Source: Hyphomicrobiales bacterium (GTDB lineage Bacteria > Pseudomonadota > Alphaproteobacteria > Rhizobiales > Xanthobacteraceae). From it: 5,842 bases of DNA. The stretch's first letter is position 1; every line of letters begins with the position of its first letter. A program made the translations under genes and the position numbers. Below, in pieces: positions 1-5,842 of this stretch. The notes under the pieces are model-generated. The model made no database searches, was not told the origin of the DNA, and saw only the letters and a program-made list of their open reading frames with translations. The stretch is from positions 1 to 5,842 of the forward strand of contig JAKFYO010000348.1 in NCBI GenBank assembly GCA_021730825.1. Reading direction: 5' to 3'.

Positions 1-463
1 AAATCATCGGTGCGTTCCAAGGAGCAATGCCAAGCACGACACCGACCGGCTGGCGCACGGCCATCGCGATCTTGCCTGGATAATCGGACGGGATCACTTC
101 GCCGGTGATCTGCGAAACGGAAGCCGCCGCTTCACGCAAAATCGAAGCGGCGAAGAAAGTATTGAACATGCCCCAGCCGAAAGTGCCGCCGGTTTCGGCG
201 GTCATCGTCTTTGCGACTTCCGGCGCGCGGGCAGCGAGAAGATCGGCAGCCTTCCACAGAATTTCACGGCGCTTGGAGAGCGGCGTCTTCGACCATTCCT
301 TGAACGCGGCAGCAGCAGCGCCCACGGCCGCGACCGCATCGAGCGGACCTGCATCCGGCACGCGCGCAATCACCTCACCGGTGAACGGATTTTTCTTGTC
401 GTAGGTGCGGCCGTCCGCGGAACCGGCATCGCGCCCGCCGATTTTCATCGCGACATTCTGCAT
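1..463 (-). CDS. Aldehyde dehydrogenase, N-terminal part (runs off left edge)
   Basis: This is the first 154 residues of an NAD(P)-dependent aldehyde dehydrogenase, which oxidises an aldehyde to its acid in the cytoplasm. The translation opens MQNVAMKIGGRDAG, then shows NPFTGEVIARVPDAG (residues 25-39), the usual first strands of the family. Residues 138-153 (RQPVGVVLGIAPWNAP) include the PWN motif, whose Asn150 corresponds to the oxyanion-hole Asn. The catalytic Cys and Glu lie outside the window. The PWNAP form is typical, as I recall, of the salicylaldehyde/vanillin/benzaldehyde dehydrogenase branch, so an aromatic aldehyde is a reasonable but unproven guess. Two ATGs lie six bases apart (469 and 463). 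The second is chosen because the AGGGGAG ribosome site (470-476) is six bases from it and abuts the first. The gene is divergent from the NTF2-like gene. Confidence 0.9.
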   Translation of the reverse strand, partial: MQNVAMKIGGRDAGSADGRTYDKKNPFTGEVIARVPDAGPLDAVAAVGAAAAAFKEWSKTPLSKRREILWKAADLLAARAPEVAKTMTAETGGTFGWGMFNTFFAASILREAAASVSQITGEVIPSDYPGKIAMAVRQPVGVVLGIAPWNAPMI

Positions 464-469
464 GAACAT

Positions 470-476
470 CTCCCCT
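470..476 (-). promoter_or_regulatory. Ribosome binding site of the aldehyde dehydrogenase
   Basis: The minus strand reads AGGGGAG here. It touches the ATG at 469 but is six bases from the ATG at 463, which favours 463 as the true start. Confidence 0.6.
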
Positions 477-488
477 GCAAAGCGTGTT

Positions 489-517
489 GTTATTTTTGCT
501 GAATTGTAGGCTTCCAA
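489..517 (-). promoter_or_regulatory. Candidate sigma-70-type promoter for the aldehyde dehydrogenase
   Basis: On the minus strand TTGGAA (512-517) is followed after 17 bases by AATAAC (489-494), each matching four of six consensus positions. It would start transcription near 482, giving a leader of about 20 bases before the ATG at 463. The region is AT-rich compared with its surroundings. This is inference from spacing and sequence only. Confidence 0.3.
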
Positions 518-531
518 ACTAATTTGCCATC

Positions 532-550
532 CTCGACCCTTATTGTCGAG
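532..550. repeat. Short perfect inverted repeat in the divergent intergenic region
   Basis: CTCGAC (532-537) and GTCGAG (545-550) form a perfect 6-base inverted repeat around a 7-base AT-rich centre. It lies between the divergent aldehyde dehydrogenase and NTF2-like genes, just upstream of the candidate minus-strand promoter. It could be an operator for a dimeric regulator or a small hairpin in the leader of the plus-strand gene. A repeat this short can also arise by chance. Confidence 0.3.
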
Positions 551-623
551 AACGGAAGCCGGTTTCGCCAGTACGGTCCCGGGCCTATGGTTAAGCGCGA
601 AACGACGAAGCCAAGGCTATCCG

Positions 624-992
624 ATGCAAAGCAGCGATCAGGAAACGCTTACGCGATTGAACAGCGCATATGTCCGCTCCGTGCAGGACAAGGATGTCGC
701 CTGGTTCGAGGCCAACCTCTCGCCGGACTTCATGAACACGGCGTCAGACGGCTCGCTCGCCGACCGCCAGACATTCATCGCACAAATCGCGAGAGGCACC
801 GGCGTTTCGAAAATCGCGGAAGAAGATGTTCTGATCCGCATTCTTGGCGACACCGCGATCATCCACGCGACAACCGTCTTCACGACCGGCGCTGGCGCGA
901 GCGGCTGCGGGCGTTACACCGACATCTGGCAGAAGCAGAACGGACGCTGGGCCTGCGTCGCGGCGCACGTCTCGCGGCGCGCGGCTACTTAA
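624..992 (+). CDS. NTF2-like / SnoaL-like small protein (DUF4440 type)
   Basis: This 122-residue protein has the size and layout of the NTF2-like superfamily, a cone-shaped alpha+beta fold used both by small enzymes and by ligand-binding proteins. The N-terminal helix region LNSAYVRSVQDKDVAWFEAN (residues 12-31) is followed by LSPDF, a helix around ADRQTFIAQIA (46-56), and a C-terminal sheet ending in YTDIWQKQNGRWACVAAHVS (98-117). This is the arrangement of DUF4440/SnoaL-like domains. The reading frame extends back to a TTG at 543, but those 27 residues do not look like the family. The ATG at 624 has a weak AAGG seven bases upstream. The true substrate or ligand is unknown. It is the only plus-strand gene here, and its TAA stop interlocks with that of the facing dehydrogenase. 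Confidence 0.85.
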   Translation: MQSSDQETLTRLNSAYVRSVQDKDVAWFEANLSPDFMNTASDGSLADRQTFIAQIARGTGVSKIAEEDVLIRILGDTAIIHATTVFTTGAGASGCGRYTDIWQKQNGRWACVAAHVSRRAAT

Positions 993-1843
993 GGCCGCAA
1001 CCGCTCGATCTTGAGCCGCTTCGCAACCATGCGATCCGACATACGTGCGGGAAGCGCGTTGATAATCGCGCGCATAAACTTGCCCGGTGTGATCGTATAG
1101 CGCGTCCTTACGTTCGAGCCCGTGAGCGCGTGATGGATGAGCTTCGCTACATCTTCCGGCGGCAGTCCGTTCTTGCCGAGGTTCTGCATGAAGTTGAACG
1201 CAGCTTCCAAGGGCTTCGCGTAAGGCGAGTTGCCGAGCTTGGAAAAATCGGGCGCGGCACCCTTCCCCCAGATCGGCGTCTTGATCGGACCGGGACCGAT
1301 GACAATCACATCGATGCCGAACAGCATCATCTCGCGGCGGAGAGATTCCGAAAGACCTTCGACCGCGTGTTTCGACGCGGAGTAAGGTCCCGCGAAAGGA
1401 TTGCCGCGCTTTCCTGCCACCGAAGAGATATTGACGATGCGGCCAGGCTCGCCTTTCAGCGAAAGATCGGCACCGAGCAGCGGCGTGAACGCCTGCGTCG
1501 TCGCAACAAGACCAATCACATTCGCTTCAAACTGCTTCCGCCACTTGTCGAGCCCCGTCTCCAGAAACGGACCCGGCACCGCGATGCCCGCGTTGTTCAC
1601 GAGACCTGCAAGCGTCTGGCCGTTGAGATCGGCCCGCACTTTGGCCGCCGCGGCCTTGATCGCGGCCTCGTCGGTGACGTCGAAAATCAGCGGTTCGAAA
1701 TTCCCGCCGATCTCTTGTTTTAGCCGCGCGGCATCTTCCGGTTTGCGCACGCTGCCGTAAACCTTGAAGCCTTGGCTCGCGAGATACTTCGCGGTCGTTT
1801 CGCCGATGCCGGTCGAGGCACCCGTGATGACAACGCTCTTCAT
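989..1843 (-). CDS. Short-chain dehydrogenase/reductase (classical SDR family)
   Basis: This 284-residue protein is a probable NAD(P)-dependent oxidoreductase of the classical SDR family, with a Rossmann fold and cytoplasmic location. The cofactor motif TGASTGIG lies at residues 7-14. D55 follows the third strand, NNAG is at 83-86, the structural Asn at 108, the catalytic Ser at 141 (NISSVAG), and Y154-S-A-S-K158 is the active-site pair. The Ser-Tyr spacing of 13 is normal, so the enzyme looks intact. Arg33 at the end of the second strand suggests, but does not prove, preference for NADP(H). The substrate cannot be read from the sequence; relatives act on retinoids, steroids and other lipophilic alcohols or ketones. 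The ATG at 1843 is chosen over 1870 because TGASTGIG then sits at the normal distance, AAGGGAG lies six bases upstream, and the longer version would use part of a palindromic repeat. Confidence 0.92.
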   Translation of the reverse strand: MKSVVITGASTGIGETTAKYLASQGFKVYGSVRKPEDAARLKQEIGGNFEPLIFDVTDEAAIKAAAAKVRADLNGQTLAGLVNNAGIAVPGPFLETGLDKWRKQFEANVIGLVATTQAFTPLLGADLSLKGEPGRIVNISSVAGKRGNPFAGPYSASKHAVEGLSESLRREMMLFGIDVIVIGPGPIKTPIWGKGAAPDFSKLGNSPYAKPLEAAFNFMQNLGKNGLPPEDVAKLIHHALTGSNVRTRYTITPGKFMRAIINALPARMSDRMVAKRLKIERLRP

Positions 1844-1849
1844 GTAACG

Positions 1850-1856
1850 CTCCCTT
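1850..1856 (-). promoter_or_regulatory. Ribosome binding site fixing the SDR start
   Basis: The minus strand reads AAGGGAG six bases before the ATG at 1843. The upstream in-frame ATG at 1870 lies within the palindromic repeat, so 1843 is the better start. Confidence 0.65.
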
Positions 1857-1864
1857 ATTCGCTT

Positions 1865-1912
1865 GAGCATGATCTTTTCCGAAAACCGCTCACACTTTTC
1901 GGGATCATGCTC
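1865..1912. repeat. Intergenic palindromic repeat, rhizobial GAGCATGATC type
   Basis: GAGCATGATC (1865-1874) and GATCATGCTC (1903-1912) are perfect 10-base inverted arms. Inside them CCGAAAA (1879-1885) pairs with TTTTCGG (1896-1902), leaving a four-T bulge and a 10-base loop (1886-1895). The whole 48-base element can fold into a long stem in DNA or RNA. From memory, elements with these arms and a CCGAAAA core are scattered between genes in Bradyrhizobium, Rhodopseudomonas and other Hyphomicrobiales; I could not search for other copies. It lies between the ilvC terminator and the SDR ribosome site, so any SDR promoter must overlap it or lie very close to it. Confidence 0.75.
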
Positions 1913-1924
1913 CGAAAATGAAAC

Positions 1925-1944
1925 CGCCGGGCGATTGCCCGGCG
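1925..1944 (-). terminator. Hairpin terminator downstream of ilvC
   Basis: CGCCGGGC (1925-1932) and GCCCGGCG (1937-1944) form a perfect 8-base GC-rich stem with a GATT loop, beginning 10 bases after the ilvC stop. On the minus strand it is followed by GTTTCATTTTC, which is T-rich but not a clean T run. On the plus strand it is followed by ATTTTG. Position and stem strength fit an intrinsic terminator for ilvC. Confidence 0.65.
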
Positions 1945-1954
1945 ATTTTGAAAC

Positions 1955-3060
<1,106 letters not shown>

Positions 3061-3066
3061 CCCCTG

Positions 3067-3822
3067 TTAAAGCATACCGAAATAGCGCAGTAGCGAGCGC
3101 ATAGCTAAGCCGATGACGAGGAGACCGACGACAATCATAAGTACGCGCGTCGGCGCGAACCGTGCGGCAAGGCCTGCAAACGGCGCTGCAATCAGGCCGC
3201 CGAGAATGAGCGGGATAACCGGCGTCAGATCCGCCCAGCCGAGATGCAGAATAAGCGTCGCAGACGTAGCTACCGTCACGAAGAACTCGGTTAGGCTCAC
3301 CGACCCGATCACGAAGCGCGGCGCGTGACCCGTTCCGATCAGGGTCGAGGTAACGAGCGGACCCCAGCCCCCGCCGCCCATCGCGTCCAGCGTACCGCCG
3401 GCAAAACCAATGACCGGCATGCCCTTTCGGCTCGGATCGACGACCGCGAAGGCGCGTGCCGCGCGAACTATAATGATGATCCCGACGATAAGAAGATAAG
3501 CGTTCACGAATGGCGCGATCTTCTTGCCGTCGATATTCGCAAGAACTGTTGCACCAATGATACCGCCGATAACTCCGGGGAGCGCGATGCGCTTCACGAT
3601 GGTCCAGGAGACATTCTTGTTGACGTAATGCGAGATTCCTGACGCCGCCGTCGTGAAAATTTCCGCGATGTGAATCATCGCGCTTGCCTGCGCCGGCGCG
3701 ACGCCCGTTGCCATCAATACCGAAGACCCAATCACGCCGAACGCCATACCCAATGCGCCATCGACTAACTGCGCAAAGATTCCGATTGCAACAAATGTCC
3801 AGAAGTCCGCGCCAAATTCCAT
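3067..3822 (-). CDS. TSUP family membrane transporter (sulfite exporter TauE/SafE type)
   Basis: This 251-residue, strongly hydrophobic protein has the two-repeat layout of the TSUP (TauE/SafE, formerly DUF81) family of inner-membrane carriers. The first repeat begins with QLVDGALGMAFGVIGSS (residues 18-34) and the second with GFAGGTLDAMGGGGWGP (139-155), the glycine-rich half-helices typical of the family. Hydrophobic segments near 8-36, 46-62, 77-95, 105-124, 136-162, 171-192, 201-219 and 227-244 fit about eight membrane spans. Known members export sulfite, sulfoacetate or other small organic anions, but the substrate cannot be read here. The ATG at 3822 has AGGGG eight bases upstream. The gene follows the hydrolase gene by 76 bases and precedes ilvC by 92, so it may share their message. 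Confidence 0.88.
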   Translation of the reverse strand: MEFGADFWTFVAIGIFAQLVDGALGMAFGVIGSSVLMATGVAPAQASAMIHIAEIFTTAASGISHYVNKNVSWTIVKRIALPGVIGGIIGATVLANIDGKKIAPFVNAYLLIVGIIIIVRAARAFAVVDPSRKGMPVIGFAGGTLDAMGGGGWGPLVTSTLIGTGHAPRFVIGSVSLTEFFVTVATSATLILHLGWADLTPVIPLILGGLIAAPFAGLAARFAPTRVLMIVVGLLVIGLAMRSLLRYFGML

Positions 3823-3898
3823 GGTTCACGCCCCTGCAAACGAACGGACGAGTATTCAAACTCTAGCGTCGTTAGGAAGTTCCCGCGGCAATATCGGG

Positions 3899-4747
3899 TT
3901 AATAGCTGCCGCCGTTGATGAAACGAACGATTCCGTCTGTGACTTCTTGTTCCTGGCCGATGAAGCCGTGCGGAGACTTCCCTTCACAGGCATCGACGCT
4001 TACCGCGCCGCGCTGGATGGTGCCGCTCTTCACCGTCACAGCCTGCTCGCGCGCGCCGTTCGTGCGCGCAAGAATCGTCGGCGCAAGTGCCGGTGGCGTG
4101 CGGATGCACGTGTCGCTGGCGTGCGCGACAACGAGGACAGGAATCTTAATTGCCGCCAGGTTTACCGAGAAAACCGTTTGCGCGACCCACTCCTTGCGTC
4201 CGCCAACTCGCCCTGCGGTTACCGGGGACGTGATGACAAGTCCATCGGGCGCTTGTTCGCCTTGGAGTCGCGAAGCGGCGTTGACCGCCGAGATCGAACC
4301 GCGGCTGGTGCCGACGAGCCATACCGGGAGCTTCGTCCGCCGCCTGATTTCCGCGATGATCTTGCCGATGTCGTCCGCATGCAGCGGAGAGATACGAAAT
4401 CCGCCGAGGCCGTCTTCACCGCGATAGTTTGTTGGCGCATCAGCCAGTGCAGTCGCAAAACCCTGCGCGTGAAAAAGCTCGCGTGTACGGACAAGCGAGT
4501 TGCCGGTGAGCTTTCGCGCGCATCCGTCCGCGCCGAGATCGGCGAAGCCCGGCCCGCCCGGCAGCAAGATAAGGACCGCTTTTGCATTCTCCGGTGCCGA
4601 ATAACTGTAAGGCAGCTTCGCATTGTTATGGCCCGTGAGCGTGACGACTTCACCGCAGCGTTTGTCTTGCGCCGCGCCCTGCGCAGCGGCGAACCCAACG
4701 CAGATGCTGCCAAAAACTACCAGCGCTCGCAGCGCCGGTGTCGTCAC
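3899..4747 (-). CDS. Secreted alpha/beta hydrolase of unknown substrate, coupled to ilvN
   Basis: This 282-residue protein looks like an alpha/beta-hydrolase with a signal peptide. MTTPALRALVVFGSICVGFA (1-20) gives one basic residue and a hydrophobic core, followed by an Ala-rich cleavage region (about 20-27), so a periplasmic location is likely. LLPGGPGF (61-68) resembles the oxyanion loop. The nucleophile elbow is G146-T-S148-R-G150, with D212 (HASDTC) and H260 (SPHGF) as probable triad partners. Cysteines 31, 76, 214 and 254 could form two disulfides, and 214/254 flank the acid-His part of the site, consistent with export. The start is taken as the GTG at 4747, which overlaps the ilvN stop in GTGA and has GGAGGGG just upstream. 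An earlier ATG at 4795 would lie inside ilvN and spoil the signal peptide. An esterase, amidase or peptidase are all possible; I do not recognise a named family. Confidence 0.82.
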   Translation of the reverse strand: MTTPALRALVVFGSICVGFAAAQGAAQDKRCGEVVTLTGHNNAKLPYSYSAPENAKAVLILLPGGPGFADLGADGCARKLTGNSLVRTRELFHAQGFATALADAPTNYRGEDGLGGFRISPLHADDIGKIIAEIRRRTKLPVWLVGTSRGSISAVNAASRLQGEQAPDGLVITSPVTAGRVGGRKEWVAQTVFSVNLAAIKIPVLVVAHASDTCIRTPPALAPTILARTNGAREQAVTVKSGTIQRGAVSVDACEGKSPHGFIGQEQEVTDGIVRFINGGSY

Positions 4748-5298
4748 ATCCCCTCCGGCCCGCGTGCGATTGCAGCGACACCGGTGCGAGAGCATTCGAT
4801 CAATCCGAGCGGCGCCATCAAGATTAAAAACTGATCGATCTTGTCGGTCTTTCCGGTCAGCTCGAAAATAAAGCTCTCGGTCGAAGCGTCGATCACACGC
4901 GCGCGGAACGCATCGGCAAGACGCAACGCCTCGACGCGATTGTCGCCCTTGCCGCGCACTTTGATCAGCGCAAGCTCGCGCTCCAGCGCACGGCCGGTTT
5001 CGGTGAGATCGACCACGCGATGCACGGGCACGAGCCGCTCGAGTTGATGCTTGATCTGCTCGATCACCATCGGCTTGCCGGTGGTTGCAATCGTGATCCG
5101 TGAAAGGTGTTTCTCGTGCTCGGTCTCGGAAACCGTGAGGCTGTCGATGTTGTAGCCGCGGCCAGAGAACAGGCCGATGACGCGCGCGAGCACGCCCGGC
5201 TCGTTGTCGACAAGCACAGACAATGTACGACGCTGCTCTTTCTCGTCAGCCGGCGCCGCAGGGTAATGCGAAGTGGTGGGGTTCACGGTCATATTCAT
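4744..5298 (-). CDS. ilvN: Acetolactate synthase small (regulatory) subunit, IlvN/IlvH
   Basis: This is the regulatory subunit of acetohydroxyacid synthase. It activates the large subunit and confers feedback inhibition by valine. The 184-residue protein has an ACT domain (about 26-97) beginning LSVLVDNEPGVLARVIGLFS, followed by SGRGYNIDSL, and a C-terminal domain (about 110-180). The two-domain build matches E. coli IlvH rather than the short IlvN, though the gene is often called ilvN. Residues N32, G35 and N50 align with N11, G14 and N29 of E. coli IlvH, which are tied to valine binding, so feedback control is probably kept. An extra 21 or so polar residues precede the ACT domain. The ATG at 5298 shares its A with the TAA of the large subunit (TAATG), and the TGA overlaps the hydrolase GTG. 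Confidence 0.97.
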   Translation of the reverse strand: MNMTVNPTTSHYPAAPADEKEQRRTLSVLVDNEPGVLARVIGLFSGRGYNIDSLTVSETEHEKHLSRITIATTGKPMVIEQIKHQLERLVPVHRVVDLTETGRALERELALIKVRGKGDNRVEALRLADAFRARVIDASTESFIFELTGKTDKIDQFLILMAPLGLIECSRTGVAAIARGPEGM

Positions 5299-5842
5299 TA
5301 CACCAGCATCTTTCCTTCTTCGGTGACCGCGTCGCCGATGCTTTCGGCGGCGTCACCAAGGATCATTTCGTTATGTGCGCGGCCCGACGGAATCATCGGG
5401 AAGCAGTTCTCGGCCTTATCGACGAGACAGTCGAAGATCACCGGCTTGTCGACGTTGATCATTTCCTTGATCGCGGCATCCAGATCGCCCGGCTTCGAGC
5501 AGCGGATGCCGACGCCATGATAGGCCTCCGCGAGCTTTACGAAGTCCGGCAACGCTTCGGAATAACTCGCTGAGTAGCGGCCGCCATGCAGCAGTTCCTG
5601 CCACTGGCGCACCATGCCCATGTATTCGTTATTCAGAATGAAGATCTTGACCGGCAGGCGGTACTGCGCCGCGGTCGACATCTCCTGCATCATCATCTGG
5701 ATCGACGCTTCGCCGGCAATATCGATGACGAGCGACTTCGGATGCGCAAGCTGCACCCCGATCGCCGCCGGCAATCCGTAACCCATCGTGCCCAAACCGC
5801 CCGACGTCATCCAGCGGCGAGGCTCCTGAAAATTATAGAGCT
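5298..5842 (-). CDS. ilvB: Acetolactate synthase large subunit, C-terminal part (runs off right edge)
   Basis: This is the last 180 residues of the catalytic subunit of acetohydroxyacid synthase (also called ilvI). The enzyme joins pyruvate to a second pyruvate or to 2-ketobutyrate, using thiamine diphosphate, Mg2+ and FAD. The reading frame is open to the window edge. The visible part is the ThDP-binding domain. RRWMTSGGLGTMGYGLPAA lies at visible residues 8-26, the cofactor motif G43-E44-A45 with N70-N71 at the normal distance (GDG-X24-NN layout), and MGMVRQWQ at 74-81. W80 corresponds to the Trp contacted by sulfonylurea herbicides (W574 in the Arabidopsis enzyme). The end IPSGRAHNEMI (150-160) is typical of the biosynthetic enzyme. 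The metal-binding Asp of the GDG motif is replaced by Glu (codon GAA at 5709-5711). It is translationally coupled to ilvN. Confidence 0.97.
   Translation of the reverse strand, partial: LYNFQEPRRWMTSGGLGTMGYGLPAAIGVQLAHPKSLVIDIAGEASIQMMMQEMSTAAQYRLPVKIFILNNEYMGMVRQWQELLHGGRYSASYSEALPDFVKLAEAYHGVGIRCSKPGDLDAAIKEMINVDKPVIFDCLVDKAENCFPMIPSGRAHNEMILGDAAESIGDAVTEEGKMLV

Noticed and set aside
543..623. TTG start giving the NTF2-like protein 27 more residues
   Set aside because: The added residues do not resemble the fold, lie over the inverted repeat, and have no clear ribosome site.
524..1723. 399-codon plus-strand open frame
   Set aside because: It crosses the NTF2-like gene in another frame and then runs antisense to the SDR gene. 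Its composition is Arg-rich and low in family-like motifs, as expected from a shadow frame in GC-rich DNA.
1844..1870. Upstream in-frame ATG giving the SDR nine extra residues
   Set aside because: That ATG lies in the arm of the palindromic repeat and has no good ribosome site, while 1843 has AAGGGAG at six bases and places TGASTGIG normally.
3831..3840. Shared TTTGCAGGGG before both the TSUP gene and the aldehyde dehydrogenase (472-481)
   Set aside because: The match is mostly the ribosome binding site plus a few bases. It is too short to claim a common regulatory site.
4748..4795. Upstream in-frame ATG of the hydrolase inside ilvN
   Set aside because: It would add an Arg/Cys-rich stretch ahead of the signal peptide. 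The GTG at 4747 gives a GTGA overlap and a GGAGGGG ribosome site.
3821..4834. 337-codon plus-strand open frame antisense to the hydrolase gene
   Set aside because: It is Arg/Asp-rich with no domain, and covers a minus-strand gene with a signal peptide, catalytic motifs and a coupled start.

Overview
This window looks like ordinary chromosomal DNA from an alphaproteobacterium, most likely of the order Hyphomicrobiales (Bradyrhizobium, Rhodopseudomonas or a relative). That placement is inference. It rests on the moderately high G+C, the class I IlvC sequence, which resembles rhizobial IlvC as I remember it, and a long GAGCATGATC/GATCATGCTC palindrome at 1865-1912 of a type I recall from rhizobial intergenic regions. 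All genes except one lie on the minus strand, so gene order is described from the right edge leftward.

Right part (5842 to 1955): a branched-chain amino acid cluster. The order is the 3' end of the acetolactate synthase large subunit (ilvB/ilvI), the small subunit (ilvN/ilvH), a secreted alpha/beta hydrolase of unknown substrate, a TauE/SafE-type (TSUP) membrane transporter, and ketol-acid reductoisomerase (ilvC). The first three genes are joined by overlapping codons (TAATG, then GTGA), which implies one message and translational coupling. The transporter and ilvC follow after gaps of 76 and 92 bases. A strong GC hairpin ends ilvC. Acetolactate synthase and IlvC catalyse the first two common steps of valine, leucine and isoleucine synthesis. 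The hydrolase and transporter have no known place in that pathway.

Middle (1954 to 989): an intergenic stretch carries the ilvC terminator and the palindromic repeat, followed by a classical short-chain dehydrogenase/reductase. It meets a small plus-strand NTF2/SnoaL-like gene tail to tail, with the two stop codons interlocked in one TTAA.

Left part (992 to 1): the NTF2-like gene and, divergent from it, the N-terminal 154 residues of an NAD(P)-dependent aldehyde dehydrogenase that runs off the left edge. The 160 bases between their starts hold a candidate promoter and a small inverted repeat.

I saw no tRNA, rRNA, CRISPR array, insertion sequence, phage gene or defence system. No stretch longer than 300 bases lacks a gene. 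The points most worth a second look are the hydrolase coupled to ilvN, the Asp-to-Glu change in the cofactor motif of acetolactate synthase, the palindromic repeat, and the transporter inserted before ilvC.
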